Source: CAZPMT01 sp964587655
Lineage (GTDB): Bacteria > Hydrogenedentota > Hydrogenedentia > Hydrogenedentales > SLHB01
Length of the DNA: 19,129 bases
Assembly (NCBI GenBank): GCA_964587655.1
Contig: CAZPMT010000106.1
Location: forward strand, 1-19,129
Direction of reading: 5' to 3'
Below the pieces are notes generated by a model. That model was given only the letters and a program-made list of their open reading frames with translations. It was not told the DNA's origin and made no database searches. A program made the translations under genes and the position numbers. Within the stretch, counting starts at the first letter, position 1, and every line of letters begins with the position of its first letter. Positions 1-6,824 of this stretch are shown one piece after another.

Positions 1-648
1 TTTAGTGGCCGCGCCCCGCCGTATCCGATGGCCTACTCGCGCCGAAATATGCATCAGACGCTTGGGACCTGACGAACGGTAGTCTGGGCGGCGGTGTTTG
101 GCAGGAAACGGAACCCCTGGGCCTCTCCAATTTCGCATAAGGGCGAAATCGTGTTCCATCTTCCCACCGGAGAAATATACAGCCTGCATTTCCAACGCGC
201 ACCAAACGATCCCGTGCTCTCGAATGCTAACCAGAACTTTGTCGATCCTCCCTACTTCATCCTCTGGATCGGCACTTGCGTGTTCGTCCGCCATAAGGAA
301 GGAGACCTCAGATACGACGCAAGGATCGCACGTTCTAAGAAGAGTCTCCCCGACCCACGCGAATGCTTTGTTTCCCTCAAGAAAGCGATTGGGACAAGTC
401 GTGACAGGCATGCCAACCATGCGGACTACCCCGGCCTCATCCTGCTCGAATAGGCCAAGCGAACAGACGCCGCCCTTCTTGGAGCAAGGTTTGCCACCGG
501 CCCTGAACGGACACTCAAACTCTCTGTGTCCGGCGCTCGCCGATCGCCGCAGTTCATCAGGAGTCAATGAGACAACTGCCTGTCCGAACAGCTCGGCGGC
601 TCCGAACCGCCTCACGATCTTTGTTCGCCGAGGTTTCTTATCTGGCAT
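1..648 (-). CDS. NotI-family type II restriction endonuclease, partial (C-terminus beyond left edge)
   Basis: The minus strand is open from the ATG at 648 to base 1 without a stop, giving 216 residues of a protein cut by the window edge. I recognise the NotI restriction-endonuclease family. Cys46 (in ECPF), Cys55, Cys62 and Cys85 (in TCPNR) match the spacing style of the Cys4 iron-binding site of NotI. Asp136 (in GRIDKVLV) and Glu153-x-Gln155 (in ALEMQAVYFSG) match the D...ExQ variant of the PD-(D/E)xK nuclease core. A family-like RRPDYRSSGPKRLM stretch follows at about 186-199. NotI itself cuts GCGGCCGC; the specificity of this homologue is unknown. No strong ribosome-binding site precedes the ATG, so the start is only probable. 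It lies 117 bases downstream of the acyl-CoA synthetase on the same strand. No cognate methyltransferase is in the window, but one could lie beyond the edge. Plus-strand frames over this stretch look like shadows. Confidence 0.82.
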   Translation of the reverse strand, partial: MPDKKPRRTKIVRRFGAAELFGQAVVSLTPDELRRSASAGHREFECPFRAGGKPCSKKGGVCSLGLFEQDEAGVVRMVGMPVTTCPNRFLEGNKAFAWVGETLLRTCDPCVVSEVSFLMADEHASADPEDEVGRIDKVLVSIREHGIVWCALEMQAVYFSGGKMEHDFALMRNWRGPGVPFPAKHRRPDYRSSGPKRLMHISARVGHRIRRGAATK

Positions 649-765
649 GGGCAAAGAGTAGCCGGTAGTGGTGGTCGCCGTCAACTCACGTTTTCCGTTG
701 AACTGGCCTCGCACAAGGAAATCTGCGGTCCACTAAGGGACTCCCGCTCATAGTATCGAGCGTAA

Positions 766-2289
766 TCATCGTTTAGCGAGATCTTCGAACTGTTCCACGA
801 GGACGTTCTTTCGGACCTTGCCTGTCGCGGTCTTGGGTAGTTCGTCCACGAAGCGGACGTACTTTGGACACTTGTACTGAGCCAGGTTCTTCTTGGCGAA
901 GTCGAGCACTTGTCTTTCGGTAAGTTCGGCGCCTTCGGCGCGTTTCACCAGAGCCAGCACTTCCTGCCCCCAGCGCGGTTCGTCGATGCCGATAACGGCC
1001 ACTTCGGCCACGCCCTCGAGTTTCAGCAGGACGCTCTCGATCTGGGCCGGATAGATGTTCTGGCCGCCGCGTATGATCATATCCTTGAGGCGTCCGACTA
1101 CGTATAGGTAGCCTTCTTCATCGAGACGTCCCAGGTCGCCGGTGCGCAGCCAGCCGTTCTTCAGGACCTCTTCCGTCGCCGCCGGGTTCTTATAGTAACC
1201 TTTCATTACGGTTGGTCCGGACACGATGATCTCTCCGATTTCCCCGAAGGGCACATCCCCGCCGTCGGGGTTCACGATGCGCATGCCGGTGTAGCGCAGG
1301 GCCGCCCCGCATGAATTCCATCGAATCGGGTCTTCGACGTCCGCGACCGCGCTCGCGCAGGTCGCCTCGCTCAATCCGTAGCCTTGAATCATCGGCTTGC
1401 CCAGCACTCGCTGCGCCAATTTATAGGTTTCTTCCGGCAGCGGCGCCGCGCCGGATACGAACATGCGCATGGAACTGATGTCGTATTCTTTCAGTTTCGG
1501 GTTGCCGCAGATAAGGTTGTAGATCGTAGGCACGGCGCTCATGATGGTAATCTTGTGTTTCTCGATCGTCGGCAGAATTCCGAGGGCGTTAAAGCGCCCC
1601 ATCAACACGAGACTCACCTTTCCCATCATAGGCGTGAGGAGGCTGACGACCTGCGCGTTGACGTGAAACAGCGGGAGAATGCAGAAGAAGCGATCATCCG
1701 GGTGGAGGGACGCCGCGTGGTATACGCCGCGCGCGTTCCAGATGTAGTTCCGGTGCGTGAGAACAACGCCCTTGGGAAGCCCCGTTGTTCCGGAGGTGTA
1801 GATCAAGGCCGCGTCGTCATGTTCCGTTATCGGGACGTCGGGAACGGAATCCGCGGGCTCTAGCAGCGTCGAGAAGGGTTCCGTGCCTTCCACGGCGTTG
1901 TCTCCAAGGATAAAGACGCGCTTGATCTGGGGGAGCATCTTGCGCACCAACGGCACCATCGCGGCGAATTCCGGAATGGTGACGATAGTGGCCGCCTCGG
2001 CGTTGGTCGTGATATAGGCGATCTCATCAGGCTTCAGCAGCGGATTGACGGGAACGATCACGGCGCCGATCTTTCCCACGCCCAGGAAGAGGTATACGAA
2101 TTCCATGCAGTTGCCCATGAGGAGGACGACCTTGTCGCCCTTGCCTACACCTCGACGCGCGAGGTTCGCCGCAACGCGGCACGAACTCTCGTAAATCTTC
2201 CGATAGCTGAATTCCTGGTCCTCGAAAATGATGAAAGTCCGGTCGCCGAGTTCGTCGGCGCGTTTTTGCAGCAGTTCTGGGATAGTCAT
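766..2289 (-). CDS. Acyl-CoA synthetase / ANL-superfamily AMP-forming ligase
   Basis: This 507-residue protein is a cytosolic class I adenylate-forming enzyme, most like long-chain fatty-acid-CoA ligases: it would activate a carboxylate with ATP to an acyl-AMP and transfer it to CoA. Visible motifs are the P-loop IYTSGTTGLPKG (163-174), YGLSEAT (304-310), WLRTGDLG (about 380-387), the hinge region RLKDMIIRGGQNIYP (400-414) and the C-terminal catalytic lysine in TATGK (Lys491). The length and domain order are complete. The frame is open upstream to 2349, but the ATG at 2289 is preferred because AGGAGAT (2301-2307) sits 11 bases before it and the family homology begins there (MTIPELLQKRADELG). 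The true acyl substrate cannot be read from sequence. It lies between gspF (upstream, 181-base gap) and the NotI-like gene (downstream), and shares no obvious pathway with either. Confidence 0.9.
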   Translation of the reverse strand: MTIPELLQKRADELGDRTFIIFEDQEFSYRKIYESSCRVAANLARRGVGKGDKVVLLMGNCMEFVYLFLGVGKIGAVIVPVNPLLKPDEIAYITTNAEAATIVTIPEFAAMVPLVRKMLPQIKRVFILGDNAVEGTEPFSTLLEPADSVPDVPITEHDDAALIYTSGTTGLPKGVVLTHRNYIWNARGVYHAASLHPDDRFFCILPLFHVNAQVVSLLTPMMGKVSLVLMGRFNALGILPTIEKHKITIMSAVPTIYNLICGNPKLKEYDISSMRMFVSGAAPLPEETYKLAQRVLGKPMIQGYGLSEATCASAVADVEDPIRWNSCGAALRYTGMRIVNPDGGDVPFGEIGEIIVSGPTVMKGYYKNPAATEEVLKNGWLRTGDLGRLDEEGYLYVVGRLKDMIIRGGQNIYPAQIESVLLKLEGVAEVAVIGIDEPRWGQEVLALVKRAEGAELTERQVLDFAKKNLAQYKCPKYVRFVDELPKTATGKVRKNVLVEQFEDLAKR

Positions 2290-2300
2290 AGTGAGAAAAG

Positions 2301-2307
2301 ATCTCCT
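2301..2307 (-). promoter_or_regulatory. Ribosome-binding site deciding the acyl-CoA synthetase start
   Basis: The minus strand reads AGGAGAT 11 bases before the ATG at 2289. No comparable site precedes the longer in-frame start at 2349. Confidence 0.6.
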
Positions 2308-2470
2308 GTTTTGCGTGCGCCGACGCAGGACGCAAGAAGCAATCATCATGCTTCATGATCCCCGCGCCGCAGACGCACTGGGCTCTGGGTCGCTGGTTAA
2401 CGCGGCTGACACAACCGCATAAAGGCGGGACAGCCACCCATCGATGGGGCGCCGCCAGGAGAAACGAACA

Positions 2471-3691
2471 CTAAGCGCCGGCACCGGCGCTGAGTTGGTT
2501 GACCATATTCACCAAGGGCACGAACACCGCCAGCATCACCAGGACCACAAGGACCCCGATGAAGACCGTCAGTATCGGTTGAAGCGCGTCGCCCAAAGTG
2601 GAAAGCGATATATTCACTTCCTCTTCATAGGTATCCGCGATCTGTTCGGAGATGTTGTCGAGCCGGCCCGATTCCTCGCCCGTAACCAGCATGTCGGCGA
2701 CAACTGGCGGGATCACGTCGGACGCCTGACGGAGGGGTTGCTCGAGGCCGGCGCCGCGTTCGACGGAATCGCGCATCGCTTGTAGGGTTTGCGCGACGGC
2801 TCGGTTGTGGATCGCGTTGCGAACGAGATCGAGCGTCGCCATCATCGACAAGCCGCTCTTCAGCAGGAGCGCCAAGGTCCTCGTCATTTCAACGATGGCG
2901 TTCTTGCGTATTATGGGGCCCAGAATGGGCAGTCTAAGCTTGAGGCGATCCGCCGTGAGACGCCTCAGCGGGTTTTGGACGTACCATAGTTTATACAGTG
3001 CGACAAGCGCCGCCACCGCAAGGACACCTACCCACCAATAATTGCCGATCATGCGCGCGGTGGCCATGAAGTACACGGTAAGAGACGGAAGCTCGACATT
3101 GAACTTCTCGAACATAGTCTGAAACTCAGGCAGGACGACCTTGCAGATGAACAGCACCGCCCCGAAGCACGCGCACAGAAGAATGACCGGATAAAACATT
3201 GCGCCGCGCACGCGCTTACGGAGGAGCTCGCGGCGCTCACGGTACTTTACCGTCCGGTTAAGAACGGTGGTGAGCGTACCGCTCGCCTCACTCGCCTTAA
3301 TGAGGTTCACGAAGACGGTGTCGAAGTGCCTTGGATGCCGCTCGAAGGCCTGCCACAGAGGATTGCCCATCTCGACGTACTGCGCGATGTCGGCAATGAG
3401 CGATCTCAGGGCGATTCTCTCGCCGCGATCCGCGAGACTCCTTAGGGACTTGAGAATCGGCGTGCCGGCATCGAGCAGCATGATGAGCTGACGCAGGAAC
3501 GTCGTAATATCGGCGGCGCGTATCCCTCCCCGGCTCGAAAGACGGACCGGCAGCGGGCTTACCATTGCGGGAACGGTGATTTCGCGCGGCGGTTGGCGCA
3601 CCGGTTCGAATGTCGCTTTCTCCAGGACCTTTTGGGGCGCACGACGGACGCGTTTCAACCCGCCTCCGGACTTCTCAGCGTTCGTGGGCAT
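2471..3691 (-). CDS. gspF: Type II secretion / type IV pilus inner-membrane platform protein, GspF family
   Basis: This 406-residue protein has the two-fold T2SF architecture of GspF/PilC. The first T2SF repeat spans about 63-186 (FLRQLIMLLDAGTPILKSL) and the second about 266-389 (MTRTLALLLKSGLSMMATL, with GEESGRL at about 338-344). Hydrophobic segments lie near 167-187, 217-234 and 372-394. In T2SS the protein is the polytopic inner-membrane platform that couples the cytoplasmic ATPase to pseudopilus assembly. The first 60 residues are basic and proline-rich, and I see no domain there. GGAGGA (3701-3706) stands 9 bases before the ATG. It is the last gene of the gspI-J-K-F run, 87 bases after gspK. 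GspF normally precedes the pseudopilins, so this order is unusual. PilC of a type IV pilus is the alternative name, but the gspI/J/K neighbours favour GspF. Confidence 0.88.
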   Translation of the reverse strand: MPTNAEKSGGGLKRVRRAPQKVLEKATFEPVRQPPREITVPAMVSPLPVRLSSRGGIRAADITTFLRQLIMLLDAGTPILKSLRSLADRGERIALRSLIADIAQYVEMGNPLWQAFERHPRHFDTVFVNLIKASEASGTLTTVLNRTVKYRERRELLRKRVRGAMFYPVILLCACFGAVLFICKVVLPEFQTMFEKFNVELPSLTVYFMATARMIGNYWWVGVLAVAALVALYKLWYVQNPLRRLTADRLKLRLPILGPIIRKNAIVEMTRTLALLLKSGLSMMATLDLVRNAIHNRAVAQTLQAMRDSVERGAGLEQPLRQASDVIPPVVADMLVTGEESGRLDNISEQIADTYEEEVNISLSTLGDALQPILTVFIGVLVVLVMLAVFVPLVNMVNQLSAGAGA

Positions 3692-3778
3692 GATATCGAT
3701 TCCTCCATTCTGGCATCAGGAGCGGGTTTCCCGTCGTCCACGGTACCCGTTCGTTATTACTGCGTTACGAGTCTACGC

Positions 3779-4846
3779 TTATCCGGCTCCGTCACGTTGC
3801 GGCGCCTCGCTTGAATAGGTGATCTGAACGGCGCCGCCTTCGCCGAAAATCACAACGGCCTCCGCGCGGCTTCGGAGGGTGCTCTCTTCGCTGCCGTCCG
3901 CCCTGCGAACCATCAACTCCGCCTGACTCTTAATTCGAAAGCACCGCGACCGCAAGGATAGCTCGCGGGGCAAGGCGCCGGGGGCGTCCGAAGCAGGCTT
4001 GATATTGAACGTCATCGGATCCTTGCCCGCGGCCGCGCTTAGGTCAGCCAGGCTGTTAAAGGGCCTTTTCTGGGCCGCTTGCTGCGCGGTCTCGAAAGTA
4101 ACGTCCAGGATTGCCGCAAGCACCCGGGGCGGCGCGGCGTTCACGTTAAGAAACTCGACCGGACGGGCCGGATCGGCCACCGTATACACGGTGACAAGGT
4201 GCTTGGGAACAGCGTCATAAGCCACGGGAGGCATCAATCCTCGCGTGACAAGATCATCCATGCTTGTAAGCCAGCTTTGGCCCGTCGCGGCGGCGGCCTC
4301 CGGCAAGGGCAATGAACTCCGGATTTTTCGCGCGGTATCACCATCGACCCCGAGGATCGCTTGCAGCACGCGCGGGGGGGCGCAGTTGAGGTTGACCTTG
4401 CCGCTCTCGTCGGTCACGGTGACTTTCGTGGCCCAGCGGCGATCCGTCGCGGGCGAGAATTTCTCCGGCGCCTCGCGGTCAAACTGGTAGAGGGGGGATT
4501 CATATTCGAGCGGCACGCTCAGCACGTCGGCGACGTTTCCCGAAGCTGTGGTCGCGACGTCCCCGTCGCGTCTGGAAAGCGGCGAGGACGCCGCTTCCAC
4601 AAGCAGGGCCGACTGGATCTTTCCTATCGCGGCCTCGATGCCGCCCCGGGCAACGTGGCGCGCCCTCACCAAACGCGCGTCGTACTGTGCCCGATCGAGG
4701 GTGTTCGTCGCGTACCCGACGTACGCGACGCCAAGCATCGAGAAAATGAACAGCAATCCCAGCGCCGTCAGCAATGCGACGCCGCTCACAGTTTGTCGTC
4801 GTTTGACAAACTGTTTGGCGGATATTCTTCGTGCCGAACAATCCAT
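3779..4846 (-). CDS. gspK: Type II secretion minor pseudopilin GspK
   Basis: This 355-residue protein is a GspK-type minor pseudopilin, part of the I-J-K tip complex that starts pseudopilus assembly. A basic leader (KQFVKRRQ, 11-18) ends at Gly22, followed by a hydrophobic segment (VALLTALGLLFIFSMLGVAYVGYA, about 23-46) that resembles the prepilin-peptidase site of GspK. Position +5 after the predicted cleavage is Leu, not Glu, as is usual for GspK. Two helix-hairpin-helix-like segments carry DESGKVNLN (146-154) plus APPRVLQAILG and FLNVNAAPPRVLAAIL (about 232-246). The ATG at 4846 is 3 bases after the gspJ stop, with AGGTGG 8 bases upstream. The leader is partly encoded by a 30-bp hairpin repeat also found upstream of gspI. 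A later GTG start at 4789 would remove the basic leader and is less likely. A GCGGCCGC octamer lies inside this gene at 4029-4036. Confidence 0.88.
   Translation of the reverse strand: MDCSARRISAKQFVKRRQTVSGVALLTALGLLFIFSMLGVAYVGYATNTLDRAQYDARLVRARHVARGGIEAAIGKIQSALLVEAASSPLSRRDGDVATTASGNVADVLSVPLEYESPLYQFDREAPEKFSPATDRRWATKVTVTDESGKVNLNCAPPRVLQAILGVDGDTARKIRSSLPLPEAAAATGQSWLTSMDDLVTRGLMPPVAYDAVPKHLVTVYTVADPARPVEFLNVNAAPPRVLAAILDVTFETAQQAAQKRPFNSLADLSAAAGKDPMTFNIKPASDAPGALPRELSLRSRCFRIKSQAELMVRRADGSEESTLRSRAEAVVIFGEGGAVQITYSSEAPQRDGAG
4786..4815. repeat. 30-bp hairpin-forming repeat, copy 1 (inside gspK)
   Basis: The 10-bp arms ACAGTTTGTC and GACAAACTGT are perfect inverted copies separated by a 7-base loop (GTCGTTT on the plus strand). 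The same 30 bases recur at 6037-6066. This copy is translated as roughly residues 12-19 of GspK. Confidence 0.9.
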
Positions 4847-4849
4847 TCG

Positions 4850-5476
4850 TCAATCCACCTTGATTGGAAACACGGCCTTCCGGGCGGTTTGCTCGGAAGT
4901 CCGAACGGAATCCATCAACGTCACGCTTATGCGGACCGCGGAAGGCGCGGCGGCCTGCGTCCAGCCCCGCTGCCATGCGGCGCCGGGCTGCCTTCCCATA
5001 TATTCGATGCACATCGCCAGCACGCCGCCCGCCACTTTCACGCTCGAACCTTCCGCGGCGCCCGGCGCGGTCGATGTGCGCATGAGACTGCTTCCACCGT
5101 CCTTCCGGTCGATGTAGTACTTCACGTCCAGGCGCCTCAACCGCGTATCGGGACCCGGAACGATCTCGACAGGGATCACGATCTGGTCATCATCGAGTGA
5201 GACCTTGAAGAAACGTTTGTCGTTGACCGCTTGCTGCGTCCCCTTGATGGCGGCGCCGGACAGTTTCGCCGAGACCACCTCGCTGAGGTCCCGCCGCACC
5301 TGGTTGAAGATTATGTCGGCGGTAGCATTCAGTTCCGTGCTGATGGTGACTTGCCGCCACGTGTCGGAAATACGGGAGAACATAACCATGCCAATCGTCG
5401 TGGCCACTCCCATCAGCGAAAGCACCAAGATGAGCTCCAGGAGCGTGAAACCTCTTGACCGGGCCAGGCGTGTCAT
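4850..5476 (-). CDS. gspJ: Type II secretion minor pseudopilin GspJ
   Basis: This 208-residue protein starts with a classical type IV prepilin leader. The short basic segment MTRLARSRG ends at Gly9 and is followed by FTLLELILVLSLMGVATTIGM with Glu at +5, the signature cut and methylated by prepilin peptidase. Length and position between gspI and gspK fit GspJ, a minor pseudopilin of the tip complex. The frame is open much further upstream (to 5644), but that part reads through gspI. The ATG at 5476 overlaps the gspI stop as ATGA, so translation is probably coupled. The globular part has no conserved catalytic motif. Other class III-methylated pilin-like proteins (for example GspH) are the alternative. 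Confidence 0.82.
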   Translation of the reverse strand: MTRLARSRGFTLLELILVLSLMGVATTIGMVMFSRISDTWRQVTISTELNATADIIFNQVRRDLSEVVSAKLSGAAIKGTQQAVNDKRFFKVSLDDDQIVIPVEIVPGPDTRLRRLDVKYYIDRKDGGSSLMRTSTAPGAAEGSSVKVAGGVLAMCIEYMGRQPGAAWQRGWTQAAAPSAVRISVTLMDSVRTSEQTARKAVFPIKVD

Positions 5477-6000
5477 GTCGAGCCCTCCGCGCGCACGGCC
5501 GTCACGGCGGTGGCAATCGCCGGCCGGGAGATGTTCGATGTCAGGGCAAACAGACGGTCGCGGCCCGACTCGGTCCATTGAATCGTTACGGTGACTTCCA
5601 CGTAGGGCGCGTCGGCGGCGGGCAATTTCGCGAAGGCTTTCCATGAAAACCGGTCGTACAAATTCTCCTCGCGAGTACTGGCGGTGCGTTCCACCGGCAG
5701 GACGGACGGCGGCTCGACAGGATAAGCATCAGCCGGTTTGCCGCGAACGCTCACTTTGACAAGCTTATCCGGCGAGGCAGTCTCGAGTCCCCACTCGTAG
5801 GCGCCGGGATTTCGCAGCAGGGCTTGCATCTGTTCTTCCGCCAACGATGCGGCCACGGCCTGATTGCGGCTCGACTGCGCCAGCGCAAGACTCGATGAAA
5901 ACAACTGAATCAGAATCGTGACGCCGACACTTACAACGACCAGGGCCACAAGAATCTCGACGAGGGTGAAGCCTGATGACCGTCGGCACATAGAGGCCAA
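5473..6000 (-). CDS. gspI: Type II secretion minor pseudopilin GspI-like
   Basis: This 175-residue prepilin-like protein has leader MASMCRRSSG, then FTLVEILVALVVVSVGVTILI with Glu at +5 of the predicted prepilin-peptidase site (after Gly10). The following helix (SLALAQSSRNQAVAASLAEEQMQ) resembles GspI, although GspI is usually nearer 120-130 residues. I place the start at the TTG (6000) because AAGGAGA (6006-6012) lies 5 bases before it. The in-frame ATG at 5991 is 14 bases from that site, and using it would shorten the protein by three residues. It is the first gene of the cluster, with a candidate promoter at 6139-6168 and the second copy of the hairpin repeat in its 5' leader. No GspG major pseudopilin, GspE ATPase or GspD secretin is in the window. 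Confidence 0.8.
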   Translation of the reverse strand: MASMCRRSSGFTLVEILVALVVVSVGVTILIQLFSSSLALAQSSRNQAVAASLAEEQMQALLRNPGAYEWGLETASPDKLVKVSVRGKPADAYPVEPPSVLPVERTASTREENLYDRFSWKAFAKLPAADAPYVEVTVTIQWTESGRDRLFALTSNISRPAIATAVTAVRAEGST

Positions 6001-6005
6001 TGCCG

Positions 6006-6012
6006 TCTCCTT
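6006..6012 (-). promoter_or_regulatory. Ribosome-binding site favouring a TTG start for gspI
   Basis: The minus strand reads AAGGAGA, 5 bases before TTG 6000 and 14 bases before ATG 5991. The spacing favours the TTG. Confidence 0.5.
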
Positions 6013-6036
6013 CCAGAACGTAGGTCAGCTTTCACT

Positions 6037-6066
6037 TCACAGTTTGTCGTCGTTTGACAAACTGTT
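6037..6066. repeat. 30-bp hairpin-forming repeat, copy 2 (gspI leader)
   Basis: These 30 bases are identical to 4786-4815 and contain perfect 10-bp inverted arms around a 7-base loop. This copy is non-coding and lies 37 bases upstream of the gspI start, inside its predicted transcript leader. Confidence 0.9.
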
Positions 6067-6138
6067 ACCCGGCGCGTCCGTTCCCGCCGGAACGACCCGC
6101 CGTATGAACACCCGCGGTCACTACGGTAAGCAAGCACT

Positions 6139-6168
6139 ATCGTAACCCCACAAGGACCAGAATGTCAA
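6139..6168 (-). promoter_or_regulatory. Candidate sigma70-type promoter for gspI-J-K-F
   Basis: On the minus strand TTGACA (6163-6168) is followed after 18 bases by TACGAT (6139-6144), a reasonable -35/-10 pair. It would give a leader of about 130 bases containing the hairpin repeat. The call rests on consensus match only. Confidence 0.4.
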
Positions 6169-6273
6169 CTACCACTTGAGCCAATGCGGCAACAGTTGAA
6201 TCCGCCCCTGCCTATGAGCAATGATCATGGATTGGAAGAGAGTCCTATCGCGGGCGGGCGCAAGAACGACAAT

Positions 6274-6278
6274 AGGAG
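6274..6278 (+). promoter_or_regulatory. Ribosome-binding site of the dCMP deaminase gene
   Basis: AGGAG lies 6 bases before the ATG at 6285. The rest of the 284-base divergent interval (6001-6284) holds the gspI leader and promoter. I see no clear promoter for the plus strand in it. Confidence 0.6.
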
Positions 6279-6284
6279 TCCCAA

Positions 6285-6785
6285 ATGTCGACGGATTACC
6301 AACGGCCTTCGTGGGACGATTATTTTCTGGAGGTGGCGCATGCGATTGCGAAGCGGGCTACGTGCGATCGGGGGCGGAGCGGTTGCGTGATCGCGCGAAA
6401 CAAGCAGTTGCTCGTGACGGGCTATGTCGGGGCGCCGGCGGGTCTGCCGCACTGCGATGAGGCCGGCCATCAGATGAAGAAGGTCGTCCATGAGGACGGG
6501 CGCGAGACTTGCCATTGCGTGCGGACGGTCCATGCGGAACAAAACGCCGTCTGCCAAGCCGCGAAGCTCGGCGTCGCCCTCGACGGCGCGACGCTGTATT
6601 GCCGGATGACGCCGTGCCGGATTTGCGCGATGCTGATCATCAACTGCGGGATCGTGCGCGTGGTTTGTGAGCGGAAGTACCACGCCGGCGGCGAATCGGA
6701 GGAACTGTTCCGCCAGGCCGGCGTTGCAATCGAATACAAGTACGACGAGATTCAAGAATACGACAATCAAGGTGAGCGGGCATAG
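6285..6785 (+). CDS. dCMP deaminase family protein (ComEB-like)
   Basis: This 166-residue cytosolic enzyme belongs to the zinc-dependent cytidine/deoxycytidylate deaminase family and would convert dCMP to dUMP for dTMP synthesis. The catalytic motif HAE (His83, Glu85) and the zinc ligands in PCRIC (Cys111, Cys114) are intact. The N-terminal signature RPSWDDYFLEVAHAIAKRATC and the insert with His56/Cys57 and CHC (76-78) are typical of dCMP deaminases and could form a second, structural zinc site. The ATG at 6285 has AGGAG 6 bases upstream. It is followed after 39 bases by the radical SAM gene on the same strand, so the two may be co-transcribed. A related nucleotide or RNA-modifying deaminase is a less likely alternative. 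Confidence 0.88.
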   Translation: MSTDYQRPSWDDYFLEVAHAIAKRATCDRGRSGCVIARNKQLLVTGYVGAPAGLPHCDEAGHQMKKVVHEDGRETCHCVRTVHAEQNAVCQAAKLGVALDGATLYCRMTPCRICAMLIINCGIVRVVCERKYHAGGESEELFRQAGVAIEYKYDEIQEYDNQGERA

Positions 6786-6824
6786 CGCGACGGGGGAATT
6801 CCCGCCCAGGGTTCGGCAGGTTTC

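Noticed and set aside
98..661. Plus-strand open frames opposite the NotI-like gene
   Set aside because: Their translations are Ser/Pro/Arg-rich without a domain, while the minus strand shows NotI-family motifs.
2474..2491. Inverted repeat AGCGCCGG-CA-CCGGCGCT as a gspF terminator
   Set aside because: It codes for the Ala/Gly tail of GspF and its stop, and no convincing T-run follows.
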